This document shows, piece after piece, positions 5,640-6,012 of a stretch of 6,012 bases of DNA (the stretch's first letter is position 1; every line of letters begins with the position of its first letter). The stretch is taken from contig CALQKQ020000242.1 of the NCBI GenBank assembly GCA_943331195.2, forward strand, positions 1 to 6,012, written 5' to 3'. This stretch comes from Akkermansia muciniphila. GTDB lineage: Bacteria > Verrucomicrobiota > Verrucomicrobiia > Verrucomicrobiales > V1-33. The notes beneath the pieces were generated by a model that saw only the letters and a list, made by a program, of their open reading frames with translations, was not told the origin of the DNA and made no database searches. A program made the position numbers and the translations under genes.

Positions 5640-5857
5640 GGAGAGGGTGCGCAGAAATGACCTGTTAGAATGCGCTTGTGCTGGAGGACTGGCGCTGCGC
5701 AAATAAATCTAACTTGGATCCTGAATATCCGTATGCCACGCGCAATCAGGTGGACTCCTAAACTGGGCCACTGGCCAAGCGGTGATGGGGCTAAAGCTGG
5801 GCGCAGGAAACCGTGAACCCAGCATCCCCAAATTACCTGGTAAAAAGTGCGGCGGAC
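5640..5857. other. AT-richer intergenic island with nested inverted repeats, possible structured RNA
   Basis: The region between yicC and the gene at the right edge is non-coding. From about 5640 it loses the extreme G excess and becomes balanced in G and C and richer in A/T. It holds several inverted repeats: TGCGCAG/CTGCGCA (5648-5654, 5695-5701), GTTAGA/TCTAAC (5664-5669, 5708-5713), CAGGT/ACCTG (5747-5751, 5835-5839) enclosing TGGGG/CCCCA (5786-5790, 5826-5830) and GCTGGG/CCCAGC (5796-5801, 5818-5823), plus the near-palindrome TTACC-T-GGTAA (5833-5843). It could be a small RNA on either strand or the 5' leader of the yicC operon on the minus strand. I cannot match it to tRNA, SRP RNA, 6S, RNase P, tmRNA or a known riboswitch class. 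Bases 5559-5640 show only G-rich sequence with an 11-bp direct repeat. Confidence 0.3.
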
Positions 5858-5897
5858 AAAAAAAGCCCGCCGCCAGGGGGGACCTTGGCGGCGGGCT
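5858..5897 (-). terminator. strong Rho-independent terminator for the gene entering from the right
   Basis: AGCCCGCCGCCA (5864-5875) and TGGCGGCGGGCT (5886-5897) form a perfect 12-bp GC-rich stem. It can extend by a G-T and two G-C pairs to about 15 bp with a GGGA loop. On the minus strand the stem is followed by seven T residues (the A run at 5858-5864). It lies 32 bp after the stop codon at 5930. Read on the + strand there is no T tract, so it should act only on minus-strand transcription, separating the right-edge gene from the yicC operon. Confidence 0.88.
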
Positions 5898-5929
5898 GGG
5901 GTGAGGCTCAGGGGTGGATCAGGGGTGGC

Positions 5930-6012
5930 TCAGGGGAGTTTGGCGCGGTCGAAGCGGGCGGGGGCGGAGGGGAGGCTGGGTTGGGGGGCGGTGGCGTCGG
6001 GGACGGGGAGCC
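5930..6012 (-). CDS. C-terminal end of an unidentified protein, cut by the window edge
   Basis: Only the last 26 codons are in the window. In the frame that stops at TGA (5932-5930) they read LPVPDATAPQPSLPSAPARF followed by DRAKLP. Nearly every codon ends in C, exactly as in the other minus-strand genes here, and the strong minus-strand terminator follows 32 bp later; together these support a real coding end. The residues form a flexible Pro/Ala-rich linker and a short basic tail, too little to assign a family. The other two minus frames stop 11 and 22 bp further on and encode more repetitive Pro- or Arg/Pro-rich sequence, so they are less likely. Confidence 0.6.
   Translation of the reverse strand, partial: LPVPDATAPQPSLPSAPARFDRAKLP

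Noticed and set aside
5664..5713. GTTAGA...ATCTAAC, similar to integron attC core sites
   Set aside because: ATCTAAC fits RYYYAAC, but the GTT element is on the wrong side and does not fit GTTRRRY. No integrase or cassette is present.
5747..5816. Resemblance to a cobalamin riboswitch: GGTG...CTCC, GCCACTG, and CAGGAAACC like the B12 box
   Set aside because: Matches are short and spacing is wrong: the conserved core between them is missing, the B12-box flanks differ, and no + strand gene follows for it to control.
5771..5823. A tRNA-like D arm (GGCCAAGCGGTGA) followed by a hairpin
   Set aside because: There is no T arm with GTTCRA, no matching acceptor stem and no plausible anticodon loop.

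Overview
The window comes from a GC-rich bacterial chromosome. The likely source is the Verrucomicrobiota or a neighbouring PVC-type lineage. That is an inference from the SMUG1-type uracil-DNA glycosylase, the general lack of Shine-Dalgarno sequences, and the mix of genes; no rRNA or other phylogenetic marker is present to settle it. The + strand carries a very large excess of G over C almost throughout, whichever strand is coding. Genes on + therefore use G/T-ending codons and genes on - use C-ending codons, and long spurious open frames lie opposite the real genes.

Layout, left to right. (1) 1-299, minus strand: the end of a small exported Lys/Pro/Ala-rich protein. Its 15-bp tandem-repeat tail runs off the left edge and is interrupted by an in-frame TAG. 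(2) 427-1743, minus: a RhlE-type DEAD-box RNA helicase. (3) 1876-2601 and 2642-3472, plus: a SMUG1-family uracil-DNA glycosylase followed closely by glutamate racemase (murI), probably co-transcribed. (4) 3441-5558, minus: a compact cluster transcribed yicC, gmk, coaC (an endoribonuclease, guanylate kinase and phosphopantothenoylcysteine decarboxylase). It converges on murI, and the two 3' ends overlap by 32 bp. (5) 5559-5929: a non-coding stretch containing a compositionally distinct, AT-richer island of about 200 bp with several nested inverted repeats, then a strong minus-strand intrinsic terminator. (6) 5930-6012, minus: the last 26 codons of an unidentified protein served by that terminator.

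Functionally these are mostly housekeeping genes: RNA remodelling and decay (RhlE, YicC), base-excision repair (SMUG1), peptidoglycan precursor supply (MurI), guanine nucleotide supply (Gmk) and coenzyme A synthesis (CoaC). The yicC-gmk-coaC order is a shortened form of the widespread yicC-gmk-rpoZ-coaBC neighbourhood: rpoZ is absent and the coaB half is missing. I see no defence system, mobile element, CRISPR array or other obviously new system. The parts most worth a second look are the interrupted repeat protein at the left edge, the structured island at 5640-5860, and the strand-dependent codon usage.
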